DNA of 64,000 nucleotides from positions 223,658 through 287,657 of the forward strand of contig NZ_BOOR01000005.1 in assembly GCF_016863335.1 (NCBI RefSeq), in the 5' to 3' direction. The notes under the pieces were generated by a model that was not told the origin of the DNA, did no database searches, and worked only from the letters and a program-made list of their open reading frames with translations. Source of the stretch: Planotetraspora thailandica (GTDB taxonomy: Bacteria; Actinomycetota; Actinomycetes; Streptosporangiales; Streptosporangiaceae). Both the position numbers and the translations under genes were made by a program. Numbering within the stretch: position 1 is the stretch's first letter; each line of letters starts with the position of its first letter. Below are positions 1-9,635 of this stretch, piece by piece.

Positions 1-1
1 G

Positions 2-415
2 TCGCTGCGCAACGAGCGGGTGGAGATCAGGCACGCGGGAGCCGTGCTCGATCTCGCCGGGGTGAACGACCTGGGCGGCACCGGCATCGGCGACGGGCCC
101 GACTTCGGCAAGGCCCTGGCCGGCCGGGACGCGGCGCGGCCGGTCGTGCTGCTCGCCCACCAGCCGGTGCAGGTCGCCACGGCGGCCGGTCACGGGGTCG
201 ACCTGCAGCTCTCCGGGCACACCCATGGGGGGCAGATGGCCCCGTTCAACGCGATCGTCAAGCTGCAGCAGCCCGTGGTCTCCGGTCTGGCGCAATTCCC
301 CCGATCCGGCGGCGGGGAGACCCAGCTGTACGTTACCCGGGGCGCCGGATTCTGGGGGCCGCCGGTGCGCGTCGGCGCTCCGCCGGAGATCACTCTCGTC
401 GAGTTGTACACGTGA
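2..415 (+). CDS. Metallophosphoesterase, C-terminal part (5' end outside window)
   Basis: This is the C-terminal ~137 residues of a calcineurin-like metallophosphoesterase, and the open frame runs off the left edge. Visible metal-site motifs are the late histidine block LLAHQP and the strongly conserved GHTHGGQ. The tail with YVTRGAGFWGPPVR and PPEITLVEL is typical of the YkuE/YaeI type, often membrane-linked and acting on phosphoesters or lipid-linked phosphates. The N-terminal D-x-H and GNHD motifs lie upstream of the window, so completeness cannot be judged. The substrate is unknown. It ends 176 bp before the MFS-Tmk gene on the same strand. Confidence 0.85.
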   Translation, partial: SLRNERVEIRHAGAVLDLAGVNDLGGTGIGDGPDFGKALAGRDAARPVVLLAHQPVQVATAAGHGVDLQLSGHTHGGQMAPFNAIVKLQQPVVSGLAQFPRSGGGETQLYVTRGAGFWGPPVRVGAPPEITLVELYT

Positions 416-591
416 TCGGCAGGCCGGTCGGACGCGTCCTGCGGAGGTTTCAACAACGCGTATGACCGATCCTTGCGTTCAGCGGTGCGGGACAGGGCGG
501 GACGTAATACCCTCAAGCGCGAGCAGGTGGGGCATACCGCTCCACTCGCTCTTTCCCCCCAGCCCAGCGAGCACCTGGATACGCTGACATC

Positions 592-2649
592 ATGAGCACC
601 CCTGGCCGGGCAGCCAAGCGACGCAAGACGTCGCACGTGCTGGCGATCGCTCCGTTCCGCAGGCTCTGGACGGCGATGGGGGTGTGCAGCCTCGGCGACT
701 GGCTCAACATCATCGCCCTGACGGCCCTCGCGGGTAACCTCACCCAGAGCTCCGGCTTCCAGACGCAGAGCCTGGCCGTCGGCGGCGTCTTCGTCGCCAA
801 GCTGCTGCCGGCCATCCTGCTGGGGCCGGTCGCGGGTAGTCTGGCCGGCCGCCTGGACCGCCGCACCGCGATGGTCGTGGCCGACATCGTGCGATTCGCC
901 GTCGTCCTGTCGATCCCTCTGGTCGGCAACTACCAGTGGGTGATCATCGCCGCCCTTCTCGTGGAGTTCGCGAGCCTGTTGTGGGTGCCGGCCAAGGACG
1001 CGACCGTCCGCGACCTCGTGCCGGCGGATCAGGTGGAGGAGGCCAATCGGCTGAGCCTCCTGGTCACGTACGCCTCGGCCCCGATCGCGGCCGCACTGTT
1101 CGCGATCGTGTCGGCTCTGACGAGCATGGTGGCGAGCGCGGTCCCCGGCTCCGCGGTGAAGCCCACCGATCTGGCGCTCGGCATCAACGCCCTCGCGTAC
1201 CTCGTCTCCGCGATCATGATCTTCACCCTTCGGGCCATCCCCTCCGGGCCGACGGGCCGCGCGCCAGCGGCCTCGGTGCTGGGCCAGATCGCCGACGGCA
1301 GGCGCTCCATCGGGAGCAACCGGGTCGTCCGCGGCCTGATCTCCGGCATGCTGAGCGCCTTCGCCGCGGGGGGCGCCGTGGTGGGCGTCGCCAAGGTCTA
1401 TGTGGGCTCCCTGGGCGGGGGTGACGCCGGATACGGCGCCGTGTTCTGCGCGGTGTTCCTCGGCATGGGGCTCGGCATGTTCTTCGGGCTGCGCCTGCTC
1501 GGCGGGTTGTCGCGGCGCCGCATGTTCGGCCTGTCGATCGTCTTGGCCGGCCTCGCACTGGCGGCCATCGCGGTGATCCACGACCTGGTGATCGTCGTCA
1601 TGCTGAGCGTGGTGCTCGGCGCCTGCGCGGGCATTGCGTGGATCATCGGCTACACGATGATCGGTCTCGAGGTCGAAGACGCCCTGCGTGGCCGTACCTT
1701 CGCCTATCTGCAGTCGCTGGCCCGCGTCGTGCTGCTGGTCGTGGTCGCCGTGGCCTCCGCGCTGGCCGCCGTCTTCGGCAGCCATCTGCTCGCCGTAGGG
1801 GGGATCACCTACCTGTTCGACGGCTCCAACGTGGTGCTCCTCCTGGCCGCGTTGGCCGCGGTGATCGTCGGGTTGCTCGCGTTCCGCACCATGGACGACC
1901 GGCGCGGTATCCCGATCAGCGTCGACCTGCTCGCCGCGCTGCGAGGAGAGAAGTTCGTGCCCGAGGACGACGAGCAGCCTCGTGGGTTGTTCGTGGCCTT
2001 CGAGGGCGGCGAAGGGTCGGGCAAGACGACGCAGTCGCGGCTGCTGGCCATCTGGCTGCGCGATCAGGGATTCGACGTGGTGCAGACCCGCGAGCCCGGC
2101 TCCACCAAGGTGGGCATGCGGTTGCGGGCCATCCTTCTGGACGCCGCGCATCAGGGCCTGTCGGCCCGCGCGGAGACGCTTCTTTACGCCGCCGACCGGG
2201 CGGAGCACGTCGAGAAGGTCATCCGCCCGGCGCTCAACCGGGGGTCCACGGTCGTCTGCGACCGCTATGTCGACTCGTCCCTCGCCTACCAGGGGGCGGG
2301 CCGGGCCCTGGAGGCCGAAGAGGTGGCGAGCGTCAACGCCTGGGCGACCGGCGGGCTGCTCCCGGACCTCACCGTGCTGATCGACGTGCCGCCGTCGGTG
2401 GGTCTGCGCAGGATGGCCTCCCCGGCCGACCGGATCGAAGCCGAGCCGCTGGAGTTCCATGAGCGGGTCAGGCGGGAGTTCCGGACGCTGGCCGCCGCCG
2501 ACCCCGAGCGTTATCTCGTGGTGGACGGCACACTGACGCAGGAGGAGATCTCCCGCCTCATCCAGGACCGGGTCCGCGAGGTGCTTCCCGACCCCGTGCC
2601 CCACGAGGCCGAAGCCGCCACGGGCACCATTCCCGCCATCCGCGACTGA
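592..2649 (+). CDS. tmk: MFS transporter-thymidylate kinase fusion (dTMP kinase)
   Basis: A 685-residue fusion. Residues ~15-440 form a major-facilitator-like membrane region with about twelve hydrophobic segments. Residues ~464-665 are a complete thymidylate kinase, which phosphorylates dTMP to dTDP for DNA synthesis. Kinase landmarks are the P-loop GGEGSGKTTQ, the TREPGS loop, the CDRYVDSSLAYQGAGR substrate motif and the LID-like DRIEAEPLEFHERVR. Ordinary Tmk is about 210 residues, so the membrane half is an addition. I know this architecture from Streptosporangiales and related actinobacteria. The kinase half looks intact. What the transporter half moves, and whether it only anchors the kinase, is not visible. 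holB follows after 44 bp, the usual tmk-holB pairing. Confidence 0.92.
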   Translation: MSTPGRAAKRRKTSHVLAIAPFRRLWTAMGVCSLGDWLNIIALTALAGNLTQSSGFQTQSLAVGGVFVAKLLPAILLGPVAGSLAGRLDRRTAMVVADIVRFAVVLSIPLVGNYQWVIIAALLVEFASLLWVPAKDATVRDLVPADQVEEANRLSLLVTYASAPIAAALFAIVSALTSMVASAVPGSAVKPTDLALGINALAYLVSAIMIFTLRAIPSGPTGRAPAASVLGQIADGRRSIGSNRVVRGLISGMLSAFAAGGAVVGVAKVYVGSLGGGDAGYGAVFCAVFLGMGLGMFFGLRLLGGLSRRRMFGLSIVLAGLALAAIAVIHDLVIVVMLSVVLGACAGIAWIIGYTMIGLEVEDALRGRTFAYLQSLARVVLLVVVAVASALAAVFGSHLLAVGGITYLFDGSNVVLLLAALAAVIVGLLAFRTMDDRRGIPISVDLLAALRGEKFVPEDDEQPRGLFVAFEGGEGSGKTTQSRLLAIWLRDQGFDVVQTREPGSTKVGMRLRAILLDAAHQGLSARAETLLYAADRAEHVEKVIRPALNRGSTVVCDRYVDSSLAYQGAGRALEAEEVASVNAWATGGLLPDLTVLIDVPPSVGLRRMASPADRIEAEPLEFHERVRREFRTLAAADPERYLVVDGTLTQEEISRLIQDRVREVLPDPVPHEAEAATGTIPAIRD

Positions 2650-2693
2650 GCGAGGCCGGGAGGCCCGGCGAGATCAGACGGTAGGTTGGTGGC

Positions 2694-3884
2694 GTGAGCG
2701 TCTTCGGTGATCTGGTGGGGCAGGAGCGGGCCGTCGCCGTGCTCCAGAAGGCCGCCGCGGCCGCCGCCGACGCCCTCGCCGGGGGTCGCGGGGCCGGCAT
2801 GACCCACGCCTGGCTCTTCACCGGGCCGCCGGGATCAGGCCGTTCCAACGCCGCGCGTGCGTTCGCCGCCTCGCTCCTCTGTCCCGATCAGGGGTGCGGC
2901 CACTGCGACTTCTGCCACCAGGTCGACATCGGCTCGCATCCCGACCTGACCTGGGTGCGCCCCGAGGGCCTTTCCTACAGCGCGAAGCAGACGCGCGACC
3001 TGGTGCTCAAGGGCGCGGGGGCGCCGACGCTGGGACGCTGGCGGATCGTCTTGTTCGAAGACGCCGACCGGGCGACGGAGGCCGCCGCCAACGCTCTGCT
3101 CAAGGCCATCGAGGAGCCCCCGCCGCGGACCGTCTGGCTGCTGTGCGCGCCCTCGCCCGACGACATGATCACCACGATCAGGTCCCGCTGCTGGGTCGTG
3201 ACGCTCCGTACGCCCGCCACCGAGGCCGTCGCCCACGTGCTGATGACCAAGGACGACGTGCCCGCCGACACCGCGACCTTCGCCGCCCGCGCCGCCCAGG
3301 GGCACATCGGCCGGGCCCGCCGGCTGGCCCTCGACCCGGAGGTACGGCGGCGCAGGGACGACGTGTTGTCCATCCCCAAATCCCTCACCGGTGTGGGGGA
3401 GTGCATCACCGCCGCCGAACGGCTCGTCAAGACCTCGACGGAGGACGCGGACGCCGCGACGGCCGCACTCAACGAGGTCGAGACGGCCGAGCTGCGCAAG
3501 GTCTACGGCGAAGGCTCGTCAGGCAAAGGGCTCAACAAGGGCCTGGTCCGCGGCGGCGCGGGCGCGCTGAAGGAACTCGAGTCGATGCAGAAGTCGCGGG
3601 CCACCCGGATCAAGCGCGACTCGCTGGACATCGCCCTGCTCGATCTCGTGGCGTTCTACCGCGACGTGCTGGCCGTGCAGTTCGGCGCGGCCGTCGAACT
3701 GGCCAACGAGGACCGGCGCCACGACATCGAGACCCTCGCGCGGAACTCCTCGCCCGCCGACACGCTTCGCCGTACGGACGCGATCATGTTGTGCCGGGAA
3801 CGGCTGGCGGCGAACGTGAATCCCCAGATCGCGGTGGAGGCCATGACACTCGCGCTGCGCTCGCCCGGCTCGGCGGTTCTTTGA
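2694..3884 (+). CDS. holB: DNA polymerase III subunit delta'
   Basis: A 396-residue clamp-loader subunit that helps load the sliding clamp onto primed DNA. The start is GTG at 2694, opening with SVFGDLVGQERAVAVL. The AAA+ fold shows the Walker-A-like GPPGSGRS, with Arg where ATPases have Lys (usual for actinobacterial delta', which is not the ATP-hydrolysing subunit). It also shows a four-cysteine zinc module (CPDQGCGHCDFC), the NALLKAIEEPP helix and sensor TTIRSRCW. It follows the MFS-Tmk fusion closely and precedes the PSP1 gene, a common core-gene order. Nothing looks damaged. Confidence 0.92.
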   Translation: MSVFGDLVGQERAVAVLQKAAAAAADALAGGRGAGMTHAWLFTGPPGSGRSNAARAFAASLLCPDQGCGHCDFCHQVDIGSHPDLTWVRPEGLSYSAKQTRDLVLKGAGAPTLGRWRIVLFEDADRATEAAANALLKAIEEPPPRTVWLLCAPSPDDMITTIRSRCWVVTLRTPATEAVAHVLMTKDDVPADTATFAARAAQGHIGRARRLALDPEVRRRRDDVLSIPKSLTGVGECITAAERLVKTSTEDADAATAALNEVETAELRKVYGEGSSGKGLNKGLVRGGAGALKELESMQKSRATRIKRDSLDIALLDLVAFYRDVLAVQFGAAVELANEDRRHDIETLARNSSPADTLRRTDAIMLCRERLAANVNPQIAVEAMTLALRSPGSAVL

Positions 3885-3974
3885 TAGGCAAGCCGAGGGC
3901 CTGACCTGTCGTGCCATGGGACACGTATGGTGGGGTGCAGGCGAAAGCCGTACGAGATCGAGGAGGGTCGGCTC

Positions 3975-4808
3975 TTGGGCATGATCATGGCCGTGAGCTT
4001 CACTCGTTACGGGCGGCTCTACTACCTCGATCCGGGGGGCCACAGCCCCAAAGTCGGCGACAAGGTGCTCGTGCCCACCGACACCGGCCCGGAGGTGGCC
4101 GAGTGCGTCTGGGCGCCGCAGTACGTCAGTGAGGACGTCGAGGGTCTTCCGGTCTGCGCCGGTATCGCGGCCGACGAGCACCTCAGCCGGGATGAGGGCA
4201 ACCGGCGGCGCCGGGCCGAGGCGCGAAGCGTCTCCAAGCGTCTCATCAAGCGGCACGAGTTGCCGATGAAGGTCGTCGGCGTCGACTATCTGGACGCCGA
4301 CAACGTCTACACGGTGTATTTCTCCGCGCCGCACCGCGTGGACTTCCGGGCGCTCGTGCGGGACCTCGCCCGCAACCTCCGTGCCCGGGTGGAACTGCGG
4401 CAGATCGGCCCCAGGGACGAGGCCCGGCTGCAGGGCGGCATCGGCCCGTGCGGGCGCGATCTGTGTTGCGCGACGTTCCTGAAGGACTTCGAGCCGGTGT
4501 CGGTCCGGATGGCCAAGGATCAGGACCTTCCCGTCAATCCGCTCAGGATCGCCGGTGCCTGCGGGCGGCTGATGTGCTGCCTGAAGTATGAGCACCCGCT
4601 CTATCAGGAGTTCCGCGCATCCGCGCCGAGGGTCGGGCTTGCTGTGGACACCCCCGAAGGCCCGGGGACGGTCGTGGGCCACAACGTGCCGTCCGACTCG
4701 GTGATCGTCAGGCTGAACGACGGAGGCCGCCGCTGCGCCTGCTCGAAGGCGAGCGTTTGCGGCCCGCGCAAACAGCACGACTCGATGTACGGCGAGGTCG
4801 AAAACTGA
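3975..4808 (+). CDS. ricT: PSP1-domain (RicT/YaaT-like) regulatory protein
   Basis: About 277 residues with the PSP1 C-terminal domain. Family members such as Bacillus RicT act in a complex on RNA processing and development. The actinobacterial role is less clear. Diagnostic features are the cysteine-rich GPCGRDLCCATFL segment, the following RIAGACGRLMCCLKYE segment and the conserved opening AVSFTRYGRLYYLDPG. I chose TTG 3975 because AGGAGGG at 3961-3967 sits 7 nt upstream. ATG 3981 or 3987 are alternatives. An in-frame extension to 3927 exists but has no ribosome site. The cysteines suggest a metal or Fe-S cofactor (inference). It follows holB by 90 bp. Confidence 0.88.
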   Translation: MGMIMAVSFTRYGRLYYLDPGGHSPKVGDKVLVPTDTGPEVAECVWAPQYVSEDVEGLPVCAGIAADEHLSRDEGNRRRRAEARSVSKRLIKRHELPMKVVGVDYLDADNVYTVYFSAPHRVDFRALVRDLARNLRARVELRQIGPRDEARLQGGIGPCGRDLCCATFLKDFEPVSVRMAKDQDLPVNPLRIAGACGRLMCCLKYEHPLYQEFRASAPRVGLAVDTPEGPGTVVGHNVPSDSVIVRLNDGGRRCACSKASVCGPRKQHDSMYGEVEN

Positions 4809-4850
4809 TCGATCTGGCTCACCGGGACACATGCTCATGTCCTCTGCGCG

Positions 4851-5696
4851 ATGCCTTGGGAGCGCAGACCCCGTCAGGATGAGCGCGTGGGTCTGAGTGA
4901 GGATCAACTGGCACGGGCGTTCGTCGCCTCAGGCGTGCGGAAGGGGCAGACGGTTCTTCTTCATGCGTCCCTCAGCAGCTTGGGTCACGTGATGGGAGGA
5001 GCACGCACGGTCGTCTCGGCCCTGCGAGCCGTCCTGGGTGATGAAGGCACGCTGGCCTCACTTACCTCAACCGCAAGTAATTCGGACACTTCACCCCTGC
5101 ACCTGAGGGCGATCGAGGGCATGACGCCGAAAGAGGTAACGGACTTCCGGGCGCGTATGCCGGCGTTCGACGCGGCGACCAGTCCTTCGGCGGGAGTGGG
5201 GCGCATCGCCGAGGAGATCCGGCTCACACCCGGCGCGGTGCGCAGTTCGCACCCGCAGACGTCGTTCGCCGCCGTGGGGCTCCTCAGCGGCCGGCTCATG
5301 GCAGGCCACGCTCCCGACTGTCACTACGGGTCGGCCTCCCCGCTGGCGCGCCTGTACGAAGCGGATGCCCAGGTGTTGCTTCTCGGCGTCGGGTACGACC
5401 GATGCACCGCGTTTCACCTGGCCGAGTACCGGTACGCGATGAGTCCTCCACGGCGGCTCTACAGGTGCGTCGTCGATTTCGGTGACGGACCTGTGTGGTG
5501 GGAGTACGAGGACGTCGTCCTGGATGACGGAGACTTCTCGCTCCTTGGCGCCGATTTCGAAAAGGCCGCACAGCTACGTGCCGGCCGAATAGGCGAAGCT
5601 GAGGCGCGCGTTTTCCCCTTCGTCGCAGCAGTAGATTATGCGGTGATGTGGTTCGCTCGGCACAGGAATTCCGGCCAAGTGGCCAGGAATGACTAA
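4851..5696 (+). CDS. AAC(3)-family aminoglycoside N-acetyltransferase-like protein
   Basis: Up to 281 residues, the usual AAC(3) length. The family transfers acetyl from acetyl-CoA to the 3-amino group of aminoglycosides. Recognisable blocks are VLLHASLSSLGHVMGGA at the N terminus, the GRIAEEIR...RSSHPQTSFAAVG region with the conserved HP, and LLGVGYDRCTAFHLAEYR. GTG 4887 is an alternative start that trims 12 residues. Many chromosomal actinobacterial members are not proven resistance enzymes, so the substrate is open. It sits 42 bp after the ricT-like gene on the same strand and may be weakly co-transcribed. Confidence 0.85.
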   Translation: MPWERRPRQDERVGLSEDQLARAFVASGVRKGQTVLLHASLSSLGHVMGGARTVVSALRAVLGDEGTLASLTSTASNSDTSPLHLRAIEGMTPKEVTDFRARMPAFDAATSPSAGVGRIAEEIRLTPGAVRSSHPQTSFAAVGLLSGRLMAGHAPDCHYGSASPLARLYEADAQVLLLGVGYDRCTAFHLAEYRYAMSPPRRLYRCVVDFGDGPVWWEYEDVVLDDGDFSLLGADFEKAAQLRAGRIGEAEARVFPFVAAVDYAVMWFARHRNSGQVARND

Positions 5697-6067
5697 GAAC
5701 CGTTGTTCGGCTTGTATTTGCTGATCCGTCCCGCGGATGCACGGGCGCGTCCGGCAGCGAGCCCATGTTGGCGAGGTCGGGGCCCGAGGATGGGCACTCT
5801 CAGACGGAAGATCAGATTCGTCACGGTATGGCTGAGGCCTGGCTTACCGTGATAGACCACCTAAAACCGCTCATTCAATCCAATACTGACTTGCCGTCGC
5901 TATAAGCGCCCAATATGGATTAAATGGGGCGAATATGGAGACTAGGGAAAGTGAATGAGTGATTCATGTGCTGAATGTCCCGTGCACCGCTATGCTCCAC
6001 AGGTCGCATGGCGTAGCCGCCGACTAAAATGACCTCCATTCCTTCCCCTTAGAATCGGGCAGTCTCC
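5697..6067. other. Intergenic, no gene seen
   Basis: 371 bp between the acetyltransferase and the MFS gene. Its A+T content is visibly higher than the flanks, especially 5860-6000, which fits a promoter region for the MFS gene. I see no convincing coding frame, RNA gene or strong palindrome. Confidence 0.5.
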
Positions 6068-7372
6068 GTGGCCTTACCTGTCGCCCGCCGTAGGGTCATT
6101 CCCGCGACGGAAACGACGGGGGCGAAGGTCGTGAGGCGGGCAGAGAACCGAAGCCCGCAGAGGGCTCCGAAACAGAGGGTCACAGAGTTTTCCCTTGCCT
6201 GGATCAGCTCCGCTCTTTCAACAGTGGGAACGCGGACGCTCGGCGTGGTCTACCCTCTCCTCGCACTGGCCCTCCACCACTCGCCGACCGAAGCAGGGTG
6301 GACCGGTTTCGCGTTGACGGTGCCGATTCTGGTCTTCTACATTCCGGCGGGAGTTCTGGTCGACCGACTGGAGCCGCGCTCGATCATGATGGCGACGGAG
6401 CTCCTGAGGGGGCTCGTCGTCGCCTCGCTCGCCGTCGCGATGCTGTTCGGAATCGTCACTCTTCCCTGGCTGATCGCCGCCGCGCTCCTAGAGGGGACCC
6501 TTTGGGTCTTCTATTCGCTGGCGGAGACGGCGCTGCTTCCCTCACTGGTCAAGCCGGGTCGCCTCCATCGGGCGCTCGCGCAGAACGAGACCACTGTGCA
6601 CTTTGCCGCGCTGACGGGAAGGCCGCTCGGCGGCTATCTCGTCGGGTGCGGTCACCTTGTTCTGTTCCTGGTCAACGCCGTCCTCTTCTTCGGTTCCTGG
6701 GGCACCCTCCTCGGCATCAAACGGCCTTTGGCGCGTAAGGCGGAAACGCCGCTCTTCCACCAACTCTCCGACGGCTTGCGAATTCTGCTGAACCAGCCGT
6801 TTCTTCGCTCCGCGATTGCGCTGGTCACCGTCACCAACCTCATGGTCAACGCGACGATCATGATCTTCATCGCGGGTTCCAGTGGGTTGTCCTCAGCGAC
6901 CGTCGGTCTCGTTCTCGCGGCCGGCGGAGTCGGAGGAGTGATCGGGTCGAGCGTGGCCGTGTACCGTCCACCGCCGCGATCCATGCTGATCATTCACATG
7001 TGGGTGTGGGTGGCCGCACTGCTGCTGGCCGCCGTCGGCTCGAATCTCGGCGAAAGACCGGTGTTCTTCGGCATGGCTTTGTTCGTCACCGGTTTCGTCG
7101 GAGCGCTCAGCAACGTGGTGATCCGGACGGCGGAGGTGCGCCACATCGCGTCAGAGATGCTCGCAAGGGTGGTGAGCGTCTCCCGGCTCTCCGCGCACGG
7201 AGCCGTCTGCCTGGCGGCCCCCCTGGGTGGTCTCCTGGTGGACGGCTACGGAGTGAACGGCGCGTCGTCGGTGCTGTTCGTCATCATGTTCGGCATAGCC
7301 GCGCTCAGCACGCTTCCCGTGTTGTTCAGGCGCGAACACGTCCCGGCGCTGCTGATGCACACAGGCGACTAA
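6068..7372 (+). CDS. Major facilitator superfamily exporter
   Basis: A 434-residue membrane protein with about ten to twelve hydrophobic segments beginning near residue 45. An unusually basic 40-residue leader precedes them. The first cytoplasmic loop reads VLVDRLEPRSIM, matching the MFS D-R-x-x-R/K-type motif. Overall it resembles the EntS/MFS_3 efflux type, so small-molecule or drug export is likely, with the substrate unknown. The start is GTG 6068, but the basic leader means an internal start is possible. Its 3' end overlaps the convergent nSTAND-TPR gene by 4 bp, so it borders the Fxs locus but is probably not part of it. Confidence 0.8.
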   Translation: MALPVARRRVIPATETTGAKVVRRAENRSPQRAPKQRVTEFSLAWISSALSTVGTRTLGVVYPLLALALHHSPTEAGWTGFALTVPILVFYIPAGVLVDRLEPRSIMMATELLRGLVVASLAVAMLFGIVTLPWLIAAALLEGTLWVFYSLAETALLPSLVKPGRLHRALAQNETTVHFAALTGRPLGGYLVGCGHLVLFLVNAVLFFGSWGTLLGIKRPLARKAETPLFHQLSDGLRILLNQPFLRSAIALVTVTNLMVNATIMIFIAGSSGLSSATVGLVLAAGGVGGVIGSSVAVYRPPPRSMLIIHMWVWVAALLLAAVGSNLGERPVFFGMALFVTGFVGALSNVVIRTAEVRHIASEMLARVVSVSRLSAHGAVCLAAPLGGLLVDGYGVNGASSVLFVIMFGIAALSTLPVLFRREHVPALLMHTGD

Positions 7373-9381
7373 CGCGTCTTGGTGAGCTGCCCCGCCCTCT
7401 CCCTGAGATGGAGGGGCAGCGGCAGGCTTGAGGCGTCGAGGGCACGTTGGGCGAGACCGGCCGCCGACGCCGCGTCGCCGACTGCTTCCTTGACGACGGC
7501 TGCATAAAGATAGAACGGCGCGTGGTCGGCCGCGTCGCGCAAGGACCCGTCAATCTCCGCTGAGGCCTCGTCAAGCCGGTTGAGCGCCGCCAGCGCCAGG
7601 GCGCGGGCTGCGCGGGCCGACGGCGACTGCAACGGCCGTAGTCTGTCCAGGTCGTTGAGCGCCTCCGTCATAAGGCCGAGACTCGCGTGAATCTCCCCTC
7701 GCGCTCGCAGCGCGCCTGCGGCGTTGCCCTCTCTCCCCAGTACGTCGTTGAGCACATGGAGAGCGGTCCTCGGGTGGCCGTCGTACCAGAGAGCCCAGGC
7801 CAATTCCACACGGACGGAGGGATTATGGGGCACGCGGCTGATCGCGGTGTTCAGTTCCTCGACGGCGGCCGACGGCTGTCCTTGGAGAAGGCGTATGCGG
7901 CCGATGGCGGTGAACAGCATCCCGACTCTGGTGGGGTCTCCCAGGGCCTCGAACAGGGACGCCGCCGCCTGGTAGTGGGCGATCGCCTCGTCGAATCTGT
8001 GTTGGGCGTGAAAGACGTCGCCGAGCAGAGTGGTGGCGGCGCCGGCGATTTCGAGGTCGCCGCCCCGATGGGCCAGCACTTTCCGCGCGTGCTTCGCCGA
8101 AGCCGGAAGGTCGCTGTAGCTCAGGGCCTGTTCGGCGGCATGCAGATGATCGACGGGTCCGAAACGGTCGGCCACCGGAAGCGAGGCGTGGAAATTCGCT
8201 CTCATCGGCTGTATGAGGCGGTCGTGCGAAAGTTCACACCAACGCACGTCGCCATGCGGATCAAGCCGGATGCTGAGTATGTGCTTGTCGGCCAGTGACC
8301 TCATCACGGAGTTCTGAACGCCTGCCGTCGTCCCTCTGCCCTGGCGTACGGTGCGACGCCTGCCGTCCATGACGAAGGTCTTCCGAATCCAGTCCTTGAG
8401 TTTGGCGGCGTCTCCATCAAGTTGGATCATGGCGACGTCTCCGATGACCTGATCGCAGAACTCCGCGAGGGCACGGTCCGCCCCGGCGAACGCCTCCAAG
8501 TCGCGGGCAGTGATCATTCGTCTGTCGTCGGGCAAAGAACGCCAGAGTGCGGAGCAGATCACCTGGAGATGAACCGGCTCGACGAGTTTCGCCTCGTAAC
8601 CGGTTTCCCGGCCACAACCGTTGTTAACTGCGATCTTCCGAAGCTCCTCCACCAGGTCTCGTGCCAGTCCCGCGTCGAATGCTTTTCCCGTGTCGTTCAG
8701 CGGACCTGCGACAGCCTGGATCGCGCCGTTCACATCAAGCGGCTCGAGGGGGAACTTGTGCGCGTGTGTTCCCGTGAGCCGTGGCTCATAGGGAGCGATC
8801 GCGTCCAGGTATTCGTCGCGAATGGACAGCAGCAGACGCAGATGCGGATTCTCCGAGAGCGCCTGCGCCAGTTGGTCGATGAACCATTCCCGGTGAGGAT
8901 CCCGTCGGGTGGATTCGGCGAACAGTTCCTCGGCCTGGTCGATGGCCAACAGGGTGACGGCCGGACGAGGACCGGGATCCCGGTAGGCCCGCCTCCGCCG
9001 GAAGAAATCCGGCAACGTCATGTGTGCCAGGCGGGTGGGGTCCTCCATCGGCGAACAGGACGTAAGGAGAGCCAGGACGTACGGATTGTGATCGGGCAAC
9101 GCGGCGGAAGGGGCGAAGGTGCTGCGTGAAAGCCGGCCCAGGGGAAGAGCCTCGGTCGCCCGCGGATCCAGATGCGGCATGACGCCGGCCTGGAGAAGCG
9201 AGGTCTTCCCCGAGGCGGGCGGGCCGTAGAGGATCGTCAGTCTGTTCGTCCGCCAGGTTTCGGACAGGTCGAGTGATTCATCGTCGCGCGCGAAGAACTT
9301 GTGGCTTTCTTCGCGGCGGAAGGCCCGTGGACCCACGTAGGGTTCAAGCACGGCCTTTCGATGGATCTGCTCAGAAATCAC
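7369..9381 (-). CDS. nSTAND-type NTPase with C-terminal TPR repeats
   Basis: About 670 residues. The N terminus reads LEPYVGPRAFRREESHKFFARDDE, the hallmark opening of nSTAND1 NTPases (a STAND subgroup of signal-transducing ATPases). Walker A is GPPASGKT at ~53-60 and Walker B is within LLAIDQAEELF at ~145-155. The last ~230 residues are alpha-helical repeats with TPR spacing, for example DEAIAHYQAAASLFEALGDP. Such proteins oligomerise after ligand sensing. I chose GTG 9381 because AGGA lies 8 nt upstream. ATG 9453 would add 24 residues but has no close SD. It lies downstream of fxsA on the same strand (254 bp gap), so a role in the Fxs system is likely but not shown. Confidence 0.82.
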   Translation of the reverse strand: MISEQIHRKAVLEPYVGPRAFRREESHKFFARDDESLDLSETWRTNRLTILYGPPASGKTSLLQAGVMPHLDPRATEALPLGRLSRSTFAPSAALPDHNPYVLALLTSCSPMEDPTRLAHMTLPDFFRRRRAYRDPGPRPAVTLLAIDQAEELFAESTRRDPHREWFIDQLAQALSENPHLRLLLSIRDEYLDAIAPYEPRLTGTHAHKFPLEPLDVNGAIQAVAGPLNDTGKAFDAGLARDLVEELRKIAVNNGCGRETGYEAKLVEPVHLQVICSALWRSLPDDRRMITARDLEAFAGADRALAEFCDQVIGDVAMIQLDGDAAKLKDWIRKTFVMDGRRRTVRQGRGTTAGVQNSVMRSLADKHILSIRLDPHGDVRWCELSHDRLIQPMRANFHASLPVADRFGPVDHLHAAEQALSYSDLPASAKHARKVLAHRGGDLEIAGAATTLLGDVFHAQHRFDEAIAHYQAAASLFEALGDPTRVGMLFTAIGRIRLLQGQPSAAVEELNTAISRVPHNPSVRVELAWALWYDGHPRTALHVLNDVLGREGNAAGALRARGEIHASLGLMTEALNDLDRLRPLQSPSARAARALALAALNRLDEASAEIDGSLRDAADHAPFYLYAAVVKEAVGDAASAAGLAQRALDASSLPLPLHLRERAGQLTKTR

Positions 9382-9635
9382 GTGACCGGTCCTATCTGCC
9401 GATGGCAGCTCACCGTGGACCTTTGAAGTACCTTCCGGAAAATTGAAATGCATGAACTATATTCATGAATTCCCGCCACGGTTCACTCGGGGTTTCAGCG
9501 GCTCGGCGCGGTGCCGAACCGTTGCATTCATACACCGGTGGCGGCACGCCCGCCGGGGAACGCCTCGTTCGGGACCGTCCGCCACGGGGCTCGACGAGAA
9601 CGCCGCACCGGCATCATGATGCGGACAGGCGTGCC

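Noticed and set aside
190..2604. 804-codon minus-strand frame opposite tmk
   Set aside because: It is antisense to a clear MFS-Tmk gene and reads as Asp/His/Arg-rich nonsense, the usual shadow of high-GC coding DNA. Similar long shadows oppose the phosphatase (23544-25217) and the hydrolase/GNAT pair (56848-58566).
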